The position numbers and the translations under genes were made by a program. DNA of 64,000 bases from Marinobacter adhaerens HP15. GTDB taxonomy: Bacteria > Pseudomonadota > Gammaproteobacteria > Pseudomonadales > Oleiphilaceae. This document shows positions 63,627 through 64,000 of this stretch, in pieces. Numbering within the stretch: position 1 is the stretch's first letter; the number at the start of each line of letters is the position of its first letter. Under the pieces are notes generated by a model. It ran no database searches. It saw nothing but the letters and a program-made list of their open reading frames with translations, and had not been told where the DNA came from. The DNA is taken from the NCBI RefSeq assembly GCF_000166295.1, contig NC_017506.1, forward strand, positions 3,038,001 to 3,102,000, read 5' to 3'.

Positions 63627-64000
63627 TCAGAGTGCCGCCTGAATAGCTGCCGCCAGCTGGTCAGTGGCCCGGGCCGGATCCTTGTTATCGGAGTTCACGA
63701 AGTTGGTGACAACATCAAAGATCTGGCCCTGAACATAACTGGTGGTAGCCAGGCCATGGGCAAAGCTGGGCACCAGGCCGCCGTCCTCAGCACTGCTTTT
63801 GAACGTGTCCATGGACGCCTGGGCACAGGTGTCAAAGTCGGTACGAACCGGGATCGAACCCTTGGCCTTGTTGAACACGGCCTGGAACTCCGGCTCCATG
63901 ATCGTGCGGGCCAGGTCTTTCTGGGCCTTGGTGTTGTCCTCATCGCTGAGACTGAACATGGCGAACGAGTCGACGTTAAAGGTGAACTGACCACCGGTAC
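63627..64000 (-). CDS. Sugar ABC transporter substrate-binding protein (C-terminal part, cut by window end)
   Basis: The last 124 residues of a periplasmic sugar-binding protein; the frame stays open to the window edge. KGSIPVRTDFDTCAQASMDTF and FAHGLATTSYVQGQIFDVV resemble the C-terminus of GtsA-type glucose-binding proteins. It heads the operon of two permeases and an ATPase. The ligand is likely glucose or a related hexose. Confidence 0.88.
   Translation of the reverse strand, partial: TGGQFTFNVDSFAMFSLSDEDNTKAQKDLARTIMEPEFQAVFNKAKGSIPVRTDFDTCAQASMDTFKSSAEDGGLVPSFAHGLATTSYVQGQIFDVVTNFVNSDNKDPARATDQLAAAIQAAL

Noticed and set aside
1..64000. tRNA or rRNA genes, CRISPR arrays, insertion sequences
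   Set aside because: No cloverleaf-like sequences, regular spaced repeats or transposase genes were recognised by eye; a tRNA scan would settle the first.

Overview
The window looks like a chromosomal segment of a marine gammaproteobacterium, most likely Marinobacter or a close relative. The protein content points that way: a wax ester synthase/diacylglycerol acyltransferase, a DesT-DesC-DesB desaturase module like that of Pseudomonas, a Gts-like glucose ABC transporter, NsrR/HemN/MoaA genes of low-oxygen metabolism, and a methyltransferase-fused ArsR regulator in front of metK-ahcY-metF. Most of the DNA is GC-rich housekeeping sequence. The clear exception is 22.2-25.4 kb, which looks like an accessory island and becomes visibly more AT-rich in its small-gene half.

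Layout. 0-2.5 kb: the end of a nitronate monooxygenase and a chemoreceptor. 2.6-6.8 kb: two DUF5666 lipoproteins around a DUF6502 protein, linked by three copies of a 16-bp palindrome. 6.8-9.2 kb: a 58-residue DUF6435 protein, an orphan periplasmic binding protein and the cbpA-cbpM chaperone pair. 9.3-14.7 kb: tkt-epd-pgk-fba on the minus strand (pentose phosphate and glycolysis/gluconeogenesis). 14.9-19.7 kb: SahR-like regulator, then metK-ahcY-metF (S-adenosylmethionine cycle), closed by a strong terminator. 19.8-22.2 kb: a polar amino acid ABC transporter, also with a strong terminator.

22.2-25.4 kb, minus strand: a PAAR-domain effector with a LysM-like region and a glycine-rich hydrophobic C-terminus. 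It is followed by four small membrane-protein genes that look like an immunity array. The last of these is a chimera with a helix-turn-helix protein, and just before it lies a remnant of an earlier toxin 3' end. This is the most interesting locus in the window. 25.6-31.7 kb: bioA behind a BirA-type operator, rsmE, a DUF445 membrane protein, an HDOD protein and a YihY-family membrane protein. 31.8-34.9 kb: a FadL-type porin, a hydroxyacid dehydrogenase and thiopurine methyltransferase. A 91-nt hairpin follows, then prkA-yeaH-spoVR (35.2-40.1 kb).

40.1-45 kb: a two-component system co-transcribed with a PepSY protein, a divergent second PepSY-like protein and a PhoD-like phosphatase. 45-50.6 kb: TrpB2-type synthase, TonB receptor, lrgA-lrgB and a bile-acid-symporter-family transporter. 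50.8-55.4 kb: lipid genes (wax ester synthase, DesT, DesC, DesB) with tandem DesT-like operators. 55.4-60.6 kb: nsrR, ybaN-like, moaA, hemN and an iron-sulfur photolyase. 60.6-64 kb: a Gts-like sugar ABC operon that runs off the window end. I saw no rRNA, tRNA, CRISPR array or insertion sequence.
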